From assembly GCA_964410485.1 (NCBI GenBank), contig CAYPHJ010000167.1:1-7002 (forward strand): a stretch of DNA of 7,002 bases, in the 5' to 3' direction. Position numbers and translations under genes: made by a program. The stretch comes from CAYPHJ01 sp964410485 (lineage in GTDB: Bacteria; Desulfobacterota; Binatia; UBA9968). Below, piece by piece: positions 1-5,595 of this stretch. A model generated the notes under the pieces. That model worked only from the letters and a program-made list of their open reading frames with translations, had not been told where the DNA came from and searched no databases. Every line of letters starts with the position of its first letter. Position 1 is the stretch's first letter.

Positions 1-19
1 TGAGGCGGAGGTGTTAGGC
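1..19 (+). other. attC: 3' end of an integron attC site (L'/R' boxes), truncated by the window edge
   Basis: GTTAGGC at 13-19 fits the attC R' consensus GTTRRRY, where the integron integrase cuts between the G and the first T. It is the exact reverse complement of the R'' box GCCTAAC at 721-727, as expected for the two ends of one cassette. The bases 1-12 would be the L' side of the stem of the preceding cassette's attC, whose other half lies outside the window. The call rests mainly on the pairing with the downstream sites. Confidence 0.6.
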
Positions 20-31
20 AAGTTTTGGCTT

Positions 32-60
32 CTGGCAACTATTATGGGTATCGTTATAAT
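32..60 (+). promoter_or_regulatory. Sigma-70-type promoter for the higBA cassette
   Basis: A perfect TATAAT -10 box lies at 55-60. CTGGCA at 32-37 matches four of six bases of the -35 consensus, with a 17-bp spacer. The predicted transcription start, about 7 bases after the -10, falls at 66-68, exactly on the GTG start of higB. The transcript would therefore be leaderless, which fits the absence of a Shine-Dalgarno sequence before that GTG. The position just inside the cassette's left end means the toxin-antitoxin unit carries its own promoter. Confidence 0.6.
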
Positions 61-67
61 CTGATTT

Positions 68-361
68 GTGATACGTTCCTTTGCCGATCGGGGAACCGAA
101 GACATATTCAACGGTTTCGGTACGCGAGCGGCACGCAGGACGTGTCCGAAATCCCTATGGCCGAGCGCGCGGCGCAAGCTTGACCAACTCAACCGTGCGC
201 GCGATCTTTCGGACTTTGCGGTTCCACCCGGAAACCGGCTTGAGCGACTACGGGGGAATTGAGTCGGCCAATACAGTATTCGAATCAACGAGCAGTATCG
301 AGTGTGCTTTTACGGGAAGAATGGATATGCGGACGAAGTCGAAATCACGGACTATCACTGA
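68..361 (+). pseudogene. higB: HigB-type (RelE superfamily) toxin, interrupted by an in-frame TGA
   Basis: HigB toxins are ribosome-dependent mRNA endonucleases silenced by HigA. The first 64 codons read as a typical HigB: it opens MIRSF, has RRKLDQLN near residue 40, and VPPGNRLERLRGN just before a TGA at 260-262. The same frame continues without a shift as VGQYSIRINEQYRVCF, then GYADEVEITDYH, and stops at 359-361. That is the conserved C-terminal half of the family, about 97 codons in total. At the TGA position relatives usually carry Arg (G-D/N-R-x-GQYSIRIN), so the simplest event is one CGA to TGA transition. Relatives also usually have RW after VCF where this copy has YG, a possible further decay. 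The start is GTG at 68, with no ribosome binding site but directly at the predicted transcript start. A truncated 64-residue product would lack the core strands and C-terminal residues, so the toxin is probably inactive unless the stop is read through or is a sequencing error. Confidence 0.85.
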
Positions 362-375
362 GAAGCGTTCACAAC

Positions 376-714
376 GTGGCAAATCTGCGCACTTTCCTGT
401 GGTGCGGCGGGCTGCCTAACAAGAGGCCTCCAACCCATCCCGGGGAGATGCTGCTCGAAGGGTTTCTCAAGCCCCTCGGAATAAGTCAGTCTGCCTTTGC
501 GGTGCGCCTGGGGATCTCCTTTCCCCGCTTAAATGAAATTATTCGGGGTAAGCGTGGTGTCACATCTGATACAGCGCTGCGACTGGCGCACGTACTAGGG
601 ATGTCGGCGGATTTTTGGCTTGGATTGCAGCAGGATTGGGAGCTGTGGCATGCCTTGCGGAGTAAGAAAGCCGCGGCAATCGCTCGGCTCGAGCCACTTC
701 GTCATGTAAGCTGA
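376..714 (+). CDS. higA: HigA-family antitoxin, XRE helix-turn-helix (start uncertain)
   Basis: HigA binds and neutralises HigB and represses the operon through its helix-turn-helix. The conserved family body starts at NKRPPTHPGEMLLEGF (about 418-465), runs through the DNA-binding region LGISQSAFAVRLGISFPRLN and ends with the family signature MSADFWLGLQQDWELWHA. The stop is at 712-714, seven bases before the attC. The start is the problem. The expected position, just before NKRPPTHP, has CTG (412) rather than ATG. The nearest in-frame candidates are GTG at 376, used here, TTG at 259, and ATG at 448. The ATG would remove the conserved RPPTHPGE segment and has a purine run directly abutting it. 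None has a well-placed ribosome binding site. TTG 259 overlaps the nonsense codon of higB, so restarting there would give a 151-residue HigA with a foreign N-terminus. The antitoxin identity is firm; expression is uncertain. Confidence 0.8.
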   Translation: MANLRTFLWCGGLPNKRPPTHPGEMLLEGFLKPLGISQSAFAVRLGISFPRLNEIIRGKRGVTSDTALRLAHVLGMSADFWLGLQQDWELWHALRSKKAAAIARLEPLRHVS

Positions 715-720
715 AACATT

Positions 721-782
721 GCCTAACAAACGGCTTGAGATTGACGCTCCCCGAGTCGCGCAACTCAGCACTGGCGTTATAC
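721..782 (+). other. attC: Integron attC recombination site between the higBA and cupin cassettes
   Basis: The site opens with the R'' box GCCTAAC (721-727) and closes with the R' box GTTATAC (776-782), giving 62 bases, within the usual attC range. Between them, 732-747 and 758-771 form an imperfect stem with extrahelical bases: GGCTTGAG..TTG.CGC faces the complement of GCGCAACTCAGCAC. This is the layout of the L''/L' arms around a short variable loop. The R' box deviates from GTTRRRY at one base. It belongs to the next cassette, so it need not complement R''. The site lies seven bases after the higA stop and 17 bases before the cupin start, the compact spacing expected of cassette arrays. 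Confidence 0.7.
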
Positions 783-1342
783 GTGGTTGAAGAGATTCCA
801 TGGCTAAGGGCATATTTCTGGAACCAGGTCAGGGAACGATCTATTCCGCGCGGGGAAGCAAAATGGCCTTTAAAGCTTTGCATGAGACTACGGGTGGCGC
901 CTTCAGTTTCATGGAACGGGAGCTACCGGTAGGCAACCGTCGGCCCCAGCCTCACACTCATGAGGGTCCGGAAGGCTTTTACGTCTTGGAAGGGTCGATT
1001 GAGTTCATCGTCGGAGGGGAAAGCAGAAAAGGAGGCCCTGGATTTTGGGCACTGGCACCAAGCGGCGTGTCGCACACATTCGGCAATGCTGGTGACTCTC
1101 CCGCGCGACTACTGATCATTCACTCTCCCGCGGCAGACGCTTACTTCGCCGAGCTGGAAGCGCTTTGGAAGGATTCCATTCCCACGCCTGAGGAAGAACG
1201 AGAGCTGATGAAACGACACGGGCTTGAACCCTCTGAAACTTGATCTTGAGGTTGGGCGTAGAAGTTTTAGAGAAAAAGTATGGAGGCGTAGCGCCTAACA
1301 AAAGGAGGGAGCGAACGTGAAAAACGCGTCGCTCATCCTAGC
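777..1342 (+). mobile_element. Integron gene cassette carrying a cupin gene
   Basis: This is the segment between the integrase cut point in the R' box at 776-782 and the equivalent position in the attC-like element at 1293-1348. It is about 566 bases with a single ORF read toward its attC, the standard cassette layout. The right boundary is less certain because the R' there reads CTTAGGT instead of GTTRRRY. With that G lost, excision of this cassette should be impaired. It may therefore be the frozen last cassette of the array. Confidence 0.5.
800..1243 (+). CDS. Single-domain cupin protein (cassette-borne)
   Basis: This 147-residue protein is a small beta-barrel cupin. Cupin motif 1 is seen around residues 44-66: a G, then PxPHTH, four residues, then E and FYVLEG. 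It supplies two His and one Glu for metal binding. Motif 2 is seen around residues 79-97: GPGFWALAPSGVSH ending in the FGN turn, which supplies the third His. All four canonical ligands are therefore present, and a bound divalent metal is expected. The C-terminal tail (about residues 115-147) is charged and helical, with PTPEEERELMKRHGLEP. No signal peptide is visible, so it is probably cytoplasmic. ATG 800 is preceded by GAAGAG at 789-794, a modest ribosome binding site with 5-base spacing. Small cupins include dioxygenases, isomerases and sensory proteins; the reaction cannot be told from sequence. Its place between two attC-like sites marks it as cassette cargo. Confidence 0.9.
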   Translation: MAKGIFLEPGQGTIYSARGSKMAFKALHETTGGAFSFMERELPVGNRRPQPHTHEGPEGFYVLEGSIEFIVGGESRKGGPGFWALAPSGVSHTFGNAGDSPARLLIIHSPAADAYFAELEALWKDSIPTPEEERELMKRHGLEPSET

Positions 1343-1348
1343 TTAGGT
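1293..1348 (+). other. attC: attC-like site at the end of the cassette array, R' box degenerate
   Basis: The element starts with a perfect R'' box GCCTAAC (1293-1299). AGGAGGGAGCGA (1302-1313) faces TCGCTCATCCT (1329-1339), pairing as an imperfect stem with a one-base bulge. The closing box reads CTTAGGT (1342-1348); its complement ACCTAAG matches GCCTAAC at five of seven positions. The first base, where the integrase cuts after an invariant G, is C here. The overall fold is that of an attC, but this copy is probably recombination-impaired. No further cassette follows: the next gene has its own promoter and a different character, so this may be the array's right edge. Confidence 0.5.
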
Positions 1349-1458
1349 GGCATGAGGAGCGAAGACCTGTGCCACTCGCCTGGAATGGGAACGGTCAAGC
1401 TCGCAGCGTGGCAGGGAAAGGGGTTCTCCCGGAAGCAAGGGTCGCCCTCAACCCTGGC

Positions 1459-1488
1459 TTGACAAGCTCCCCCGGGCTTCGCTAGCGT
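1459..1488 (+). promoter_or_regulatory. Candidate sigma-70-type promoter for the binding-protein operon
   Basis: A perfect TTGACA -35 hexamer lies at 1459-1464. After 18 bases comes TAGCGT at 1483-1488, which matches three of six -10 positions. Transcription would start near 1495, about 40 bases before the ATG at 1534. The -35 is strong and the -10 weak, so the call is moderate. The stretch 1349-1458 upstream holds nothing else I can recognise. Confidence 0.4.
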
Positions 1489-1533
1489 GAGGCCAGTCTT
1501 GTCCCAACACATTCCATTTTGAGGGAGGGAGCC

Positions 1534-2622
1534 ATGAATGTTCACAGATCGATTCGATTGCTAACGCTGGGCGCTTTCATGATCTTGGGCGCGGCGCTTG
1601 TTCTCACTTCGAGTTCTGCATATGCACAGCAGGCGTTGCCTCGCAGCGTCAACTTTGGCACGCACGCCATCGGAAGCGTTTTCAACGCCGTGGGTACAGG
1701 GCTGGCAAGCGTGGCGACTGACCGTGGTAAAATTCGCGTGGTGGTGCAGCCCTTTTCCGGTCCTCCAGCTTGGGTACCCACGATGAACCGAGAGGGAAAG
1801 CCCGAAATCGGTATCATCAATGTGACAGAGCTATGGCAGGCATATACCGGGAAGGCGACTGCCGGGCCTCTACCGCCCGGTGCGCCGGAAATAAAGCCTC
1901 CGTATCCGCCTAACCCCAGTTTGCGCCTGCTCATGATGGGCACAGACCTGTTCGTCGGGGTCCCGGTTCGGGCCGATTCCCCGATCAAATCCATTGCCGA
2001 CCTTAAAGGAAAGCGAGTTACTTGGGGCTACCCCGCATTTCCGGCCGGAATCCTGGCCGGGCTTTCAATGATGGCAACCTGCGGGGTAAGCATCCAAGAT
2101 GTCGCGACTGTCCCTGTACCAGAGTTGATAAGCGGTATCCGCGCCGTCATGGAAGGGCGAGCAGATGCCGCCGCCACCGCCGCTGTAGGAATGGCGATTA
2201 TTAGTGAGGCTGACGCGAAAGTAGGGATTCGCTTCCTGCCGGTTTGCCAGGATCCAAAAGGAGTCCGGGTGGCAGCGGGGATCATGCCCGGAGGTCAGGT
2301 GAAGATACGACCGGCCGGGTCGGCGGGAGTGAAGCAAGACACGCCGATGTGGAGCTATGGGATTTCGGTGGTCGCCTCTACTCACATGTCGGACGACGTG
2401 GCATACTCGCTTATCAAAACCTGGGCGGAAAATTGGAAACAGCTGGAACCCATCCACCCGCAGCTTCGAGGCTGGCGCCCGGAGGTATTCGTCCAGAAGC
2501 TTGCGACAATTCCATATCATCAGGGGGCTATCAAGTTTTACAAGGAAATGGGATTTTGGGGCTCTGAAATGGATCGCAATCAAGAGATCCTTTTGCGCGG
2601 CGAGTTGCCATTCCTCAAATGA
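1534..2622 (+). CDS. TAXI-family TRAP transporter solute-binding protein (periplasmic)
   Basis: TAXI proteins are the periplasmic receptors of a subclass of TRAP transporters and deliver organic acids or similar ligands to a DctQM-type membrane pair, often fused. The 362-residue product has a Sec signal peptide: a basic N-terminus, a hydrophobic run at about residues 9-25 and an AYA|QQ cleavage site at 31/32. The mature protein opens with the TAXI-type strand VNFGTHAIGSVFNAVGTGLA (residues 38-57). A middle segment DLKGKRVTWGYP follows, then a hinge and second lobe with ISGIRAVMEGRADAAATAAVG. It ends in the YHQGAIKFYKEMGFW region common near the C-terminus of the family. ATG 1534 is chosen over an upstream in-frame TTG (1519) because a purine-rich ribosome binding site (AGGGAGGGAG, 1522-1531) directly precedes it and the signal peptide then starts correctly. 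No TRAP membrane subunit is in the window. The next gene is also a binding protein, of another class. Ligand unknown. Confidence 0.88.
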   Translation: MNVHRSIRLLTLGAFMILGAALVLTSSSAYAQQALPRSVNFGTHAIGSVFNAVGTGLASVATDRGKIRVVVQPFSGPPAWVPTMNREGKPEIGIINVTELWQAYTGKATAGPLPPGAPEIKPPYPPNPSLRLLMMGTDLFVGVPVRADSPIKSIADLKGKRVTWGYPAFPAGILAGLSMMATCGVSIQDVATVPVPELISGIRAVMEGRADAAATAAVGMAIISEADAKVGIRFLPVCQDPKGVRVAAGIMPGGQVKIRPAGSAGVKQDTPMWSYGISVVASTHMSDDVAYSLIKTWAENWKQLEPIHPQLRGWRPEVFVQKLATIPYHQGAIKFYKEMGFWGSEMDRNQEILLRGELPFLK

Positions 2623-2657
2623 GACAGTTTCAATGCGGAGCGGTTGGAGTAAGGAAA

Positions 2658-3707
2658 ATGAAAAACCTGTTTGAAGTGGCGACAATTGGCTTGGTGAGCT
2701 TATTCCTCGCGTTGATCACCGGGCCTTCCAACAGCTTCGCTGCCGGTAAGCGACTGACGCTCCTGACAAGCTCGGCGCCCGGCGGTGGCAATGATATCCG
2801 GGCTCGGCTTGTAGCGCGGCACATAGCAAAGAATATTCCCGGCGGATTATCGGTTATCGTCCAGAACATGCCTGGCGGCGGCCATCTCATCATGAACAAT
2901 TATCTGAACAACGTCGCCAGGCCGGATGCTCTGATCCTCGGTCAGACCGTGCGGGGCATCTACTGGTATCAACTTATGGAGGCCCCCGAGGCCCGCTTCG
3001 ACCTGACTAGAGTTCATTGGATCGGGAGCACCAGCGGTGAGGACTCAACGCTGGTCGTGCGCTCTAACCTTGGTTATAAGTCTCTGGAAGATGCCCGCAA
3101 AGCCGGAAAACCACTGGTGCTGGGCTGCACCGGCCCTGCCACCTCCAACTACAGTTACGGGCAGCTGCTGGAGGTTTCTTTGAATGTCCCCGTCAAAATG
3201 CTGTGTGGTTATTCAGGAACGGCCACAATCAAGACGGCCATGGCCCGCGGCGAGGTTGACGGTTTGGCAGGCAGAAGCATCAGTAATCTCCTCACCCTTG
3301 ACAAGGAAGAATTGGAAAAGGGTCTCTGGACGATTCTCGTGCAGTACGGCGAGAGAAGGCATTCCACCCTCCCGGGCGTTCCTACATCGCTGGAGCTGGC
3401 GCGCACAGAGGAAGCCCGAGCAATCGTGCGTGCCGCGACCGCCGATTCTTCCATTGGATGGCCCTTCTATGTGCGCAGCGAAATGCCGGCGGAGTGGGTA
3501 AGCATGCTACGCAAGGCATTCATGATGACGATGAAAGACCCTGAGTTCCTCAGGGAGTCGGAGAAGTTGGCTATTCCGATTGAACCCATTTCAGGACAGG
3601 AACTCGACAAACTCGTAAAAGAAGCTTTGAAGGTATCTCCGGCAATGCTACCAAAGCTGAAGCTCATCTATTATGGACCCGACGGGGAACCGAAGACAAA
3701 AAGATGA
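2658..3707 (+). CDS. Bug/TctC-family tripartite tricarboxylate transporter substrate-binding protein
   Basis: Bug proteins are periplasmic receptors, some serving TctAB membrane partners and many acting as orphans, which bind carboxylates, aromatic acids or amides. This 349-residue copy has a signal peptide (MKN, hydrophobic stretch at about residues 7-22, SFA|AG cleavage near 28). The family's ligand-binding loop follows: SAPGGGNDIRARLVARHIAK (residues 39-58), with VQNMPGGG next to it. Later come the second-lobe segments KPLVLGCTGPA and MARGEVDGLAG, and the LPGVPTSLELA element. ATG 2658 is preferred over the ATG at 2619 that overlaps the previous stop. GGAG and AAGGAAA (2646-2657) lie directly before it, and only this start gives a normal signal peptide. 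The gene is 35 bases after the TAXI gene and probably co-transcribed. The C-terminus is charged and ends at TKR. No TctA or TctB is visible. Ligand unknown. Confidence 0.9.
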   Translation: MKNLFEVATIGLVSLFLALITGPSNSFAAGKRLTLLTSSAPGGGNDIRARLVARHIAKNIPGGLSVIVQNMPGGGHLIMNNYLNNVARPDALILGQTVRGIYWYQLMEAPEARFDLTRVHWIGSTSGEDSTLVVRSNLGYKSLEDARKAGKPLVLGCTGPATSNYSYGQLLEVSLNVPVKMLCGYSGTATIKTAMARGEVDGLAGRSISNLLTLDKEELEKGLWTILVQYGERRHSTLPGVPTSLELARTEEARAIVRAATADSSIGWPFYVRSEMPAEWVSMLRKAFMMTMKDPEFLRESEKLAIPIEPISGQELDKLVKEALKVSPAMLPKLKLIYYGPDGEPKTKR

Positions 3708-3853
3708 GTTTCTGCAATCGTAGGGCGGGAGCACTATACGTTTCGATTTTTCGAGCGTAATCAGCACCTCTTTTCACGCTTCTCACCTGACATTTCCGCG
3801 ATAACGGAGCCGTACATTCGTAAGCCCGCCTGACGCAAGGTTAGCCTGAAGTG

Positions 3854-5401
3854 ATGAGCCTCCACGCCGGCTACGATGGAGCCATTCCCGTTGCAATCGT
3901 TGGTGCGGGGCCCGTCGGCCTCTCGTTGGCAAACGGTCTCGCACGTCATGGAGTGCGCTCGGTTCTCCTGGAACGAAAGGACAGCACAAGTCAGACTTCC
4001 AAGGCCCCCGGCCTTCACGTCCGAACGCGCGAAATCTTTCGCCAGTGGGGTATTGAGGAACGTTTTCTTGTTGCCGGGGAGCTGATGCAGACGATTACGT
4101 TGCACTCCGTCGTTCCCGGACGCCATCCGCTGATGGTAATGGACTTCACCGAACTCGATGAAGAAGCCGATCGTCCCGGGCTGCTGATCCTGGAACAGGA
4201 TCGGATCGAGAAAATCCTGCTCGACACGGTGCGGGAATCCGGTATGTGCGAGGCTCTATTCCGCGCGGAAGCTGTCGCTCTTGAACAAGCGGCGAACAGG
4301 GTAAAGTTGACGATCCGCCAGAATGGAGCAATGCGTCCGCTTGATGCGGCATTCGTGGTTGGCTGCGACGGGGCAAGCAGTTTCGTCCGCGACGCGCTCC
4401 GCTTGCCGTTTGAAGGCATCACGTATTCGCTGCGACCTCTGCTGGCAGACGTCCGTCTGGAAGACGAACGGAACAATCTTCCGTCGCCGCGCGCTTGGAA
4501 TGGATCTGATGCCTATGCCTTTGCTGTCCGTCTACCGGCAGGTCTTTGGCGAATCGTTTGCCTGGACCGCGGCGAGCCTGCCAAAAGTGACGAAGTGCCG
4601 GACCGCGAGGTGATTGATCGCGTGAGCGTACTGTTAGGCCCCGGCCCCGCGAAGGTAGCGTGGTCGAGCCGATTCCGGATTCACTTGCGTTCAAGTCCAA
4701 AATTCCGCGTAGGCCGTGTGCTTCTCGCAGGCGACGCTGCACACGTCCATAGCCCCGCATCTGGTTTCGGCATGAACGGAGGTATTCACGACGCCCACAA
4801 CCTTGCATGGAAGATCGCAGCGATCCTACGCGGTGGTGATATGGACCGCCTCCTGGATTCCTACGAGGTGGAGAGGCGGAACATTATCGTCGAGCGCGTC
4901 TCTCGCTACACCGATCTCCTCACCCGTTTCTTTATTGATGCGCCGCAGTTTTTTCGTCAGGTGGCGTTTGCCTGCATGCGTTTGGCGCTGCGCTTACCGG
5001 GCCCGCGTAAAAAAAGCCTTCGGCGCACCACGATGATCGACCTCGACTACACAGAATCTCCGCTCCTGAACCCACGAGAGCGATCGGCCGGCGTGCGCCT
5101 TCCGAATCCCAAGCTCTTTTCACCTGATGGCGCAGAAGTTCGTTTGTATGAGCTGCTACCGGCAGGCCCCGTGATCCTCGATATGGCGCATGATCGGGAT
5201 ATCGCAGACGAGTTGCGCGTGGAAAAGGTCATTCGGATTGGCCCGGCAGGATATGAAGATACGTCCGGATTGATCCGCGGGTTGCTCGGCGGGAAGGAGG
5301 GTTGGATCCTGGTTCGGCCCGATGCTCATGTAGCCTGGGCACGGGAGCATCTGAACGGAATCGATCACGCGACGCGACACGCTCTTGGAGCAAAGATCTG
5401 A
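3854..5401 (+). CDS. Class A FAD-dependent aromatic monooxygenase (PF01494 type)
   Basis: Class A flavoprotein monooxygenases use NAD(P)H and O2 to hydroxylate aromatic rings, usually phenols; relatives include MhpA and polyketide hydroxylases. All three fingerprints are present in this 515-residue protein: the Rossmann motif GAGPVG (residues 17-22, followed by an acidic end at LLER 38-41), the CDG motif (171-173), and GDAAHVHSP running into GFGMNGGIHDAHNLAWK (293-320), which binds the FAD ribityl and phosphate. The region 400-515 resembles the thioredoxin-like C-terminal domain of the MhpA/phenol hydroxylase group, including a conserved LVRPDAHVAWA. No signal peptide or membrane segment, so cytoplasmic. 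GTG 3851 and ATG 3854 are adjacent possible starts. ATG is used here, although an AAGG at 3837-3840 is spaced slightly better for GTG. The 146-base gap before it shows no clear promoter. The substrate cannot be assigned from sequence. Confidence 0.9.
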   Translation: MSLHAGYDGAIPVAIVGAGPVGLSLANGLARHGVRSVLLERKDSTSQTSKAPGLHVRTREIFRQWGIEERFLVAGELMQTITLHSVVPGRHPLMVMDFTELDEEADRPGLLILEQDRIEKILLDTVRESGMCEALFRAEAVALEQAANRVKLTIRQNGAMRPLDAAFVVGCDGASSFVRDALRLPFEGITYSLRPLLADVRLEDERNNLPSPRAWNGSDAYAFAVRLPAGLWRIVCLDRGEPAKSDEVPDREVIDRVSVLLGPGPAKVAWSSRFRIHLRSSPKFRVGRVLLAGDAAHVHSPASGFGMNGGIHDAHNLAWKIAAILRGGDMDRLLDSYEVERRNIIVERVSRYTDLLTRFFIDAPQFFRQVAFACMRLALRLPGPRKKSLRRTTMIDLDYTESPLLNPRERSAGVRLPNPKLFSPDGAEVRLYELLPAGPVILDMAHDRDIADELRVEKVIRIGPAGYEDTSGLIRGLLGGKEGWILVRPDAHVAWAREHLNGIDHATRHALGAKI

Positions 5402-5448
5402 CCCGGAACACTCGTCAGAAAGGGTCAGCCTTCGATATCACGCTACTC

Positions 5449-5476
5449 GCCCCATCTAGCTAAGCTAGCGCGGGGC
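5449..5476. terminator. Hairpin after the monooxygenase gene, possible transcription terminator
   Basis: GCCCC (5449-5453) pairs with GGGGC (5472-5476), and inside it CTAGC (5456-5460) pairs with GCTAG (5464-5468) around a TAA loop. A small asymmetric internal loop (AT opposite CGC) separates the two stems. That makes ten GC-rich pairs about 50 bases past the monooxygenase stop. There is no T-run after it on either strand, so a classical intrinsic terminator is not shown. It could be a processing site or a regulatory fold. The remaining bases of this gap (5402-5595) show nothing else I can support. Confidence 0.35.
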
Positions 5477-5595
5477 CGCAGCTCCATAAGCGCAACACGG
5501 TAGTGCGGTGTGATATGCAGTGTTGTCATTGCTCGGCATCAGCCGCCGGCTAAAGCACCGCCGGATCTGCGGCATCAAGCGCCAAGGAGATTCAC

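Larger units (their letters stand above)
14..776 (+). mobile_element. Integron gene cassette carrying a degraded higBA toxin-antitoxin pair
   Basis: The boundaries are set by the integrase cut points inside the R' boxes, at 13/14 and 776/777. The cassette holds a higB pseudogene and higA, followed by its attC (721-782). Both genes read toward the attC, which is the normal polarity. The R' of the left boundary (GTTAGGC) and the R'' of the attC (GCCTAAC) are perfectly complementary, so an excised circle would rebuild a proper attC. Toxin-antitoxin cassettes carrying their own promoter are a known feature of sedentary chromosomal integrons, where they are thought to limit loss of the array. No integrase gene is visible here. 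Confidence 0.6.

Noticed and set aside
81..419. 112-codon ORF in another frame over higB
   Set aside because: It has no recognisable motif and lies across the clearly homologous HigB frame. It is a shadow ORF.
414..423. GCCTAACAAG, an R''-like box between higB and higA, suggesting a separate attC
   Set aside because: No GTTRRRY partner or facing arm follows within attC range. The bases also encode LPNKR, which fits the normal N-terminal lead of HigA. It may be a chance match or a remnant, but I cannot support a site.
1284..1296. AGGCG-TAG-CGCCT hairpin before the terminal attC, as a cupin terminator
   Set aside because: The stem is only five pairs with a three-base loop, has no T-run, and overlaps the attC R'' box.
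2065..2685. 206-codon reverse-strand ORF over the TAXI gene
   Set aside because: It has no recognisable domain, lies opposite a well-supported gene and crosses the gene boundary.
3739..3757. Hairpin CGTTTCGA-TTTT-TCGAGCG after the Bug gene, as a terminator
   Set aside because: The stem is short with a bulge and a wobble pair, and no T-run follows, so it is too weak to annotate.
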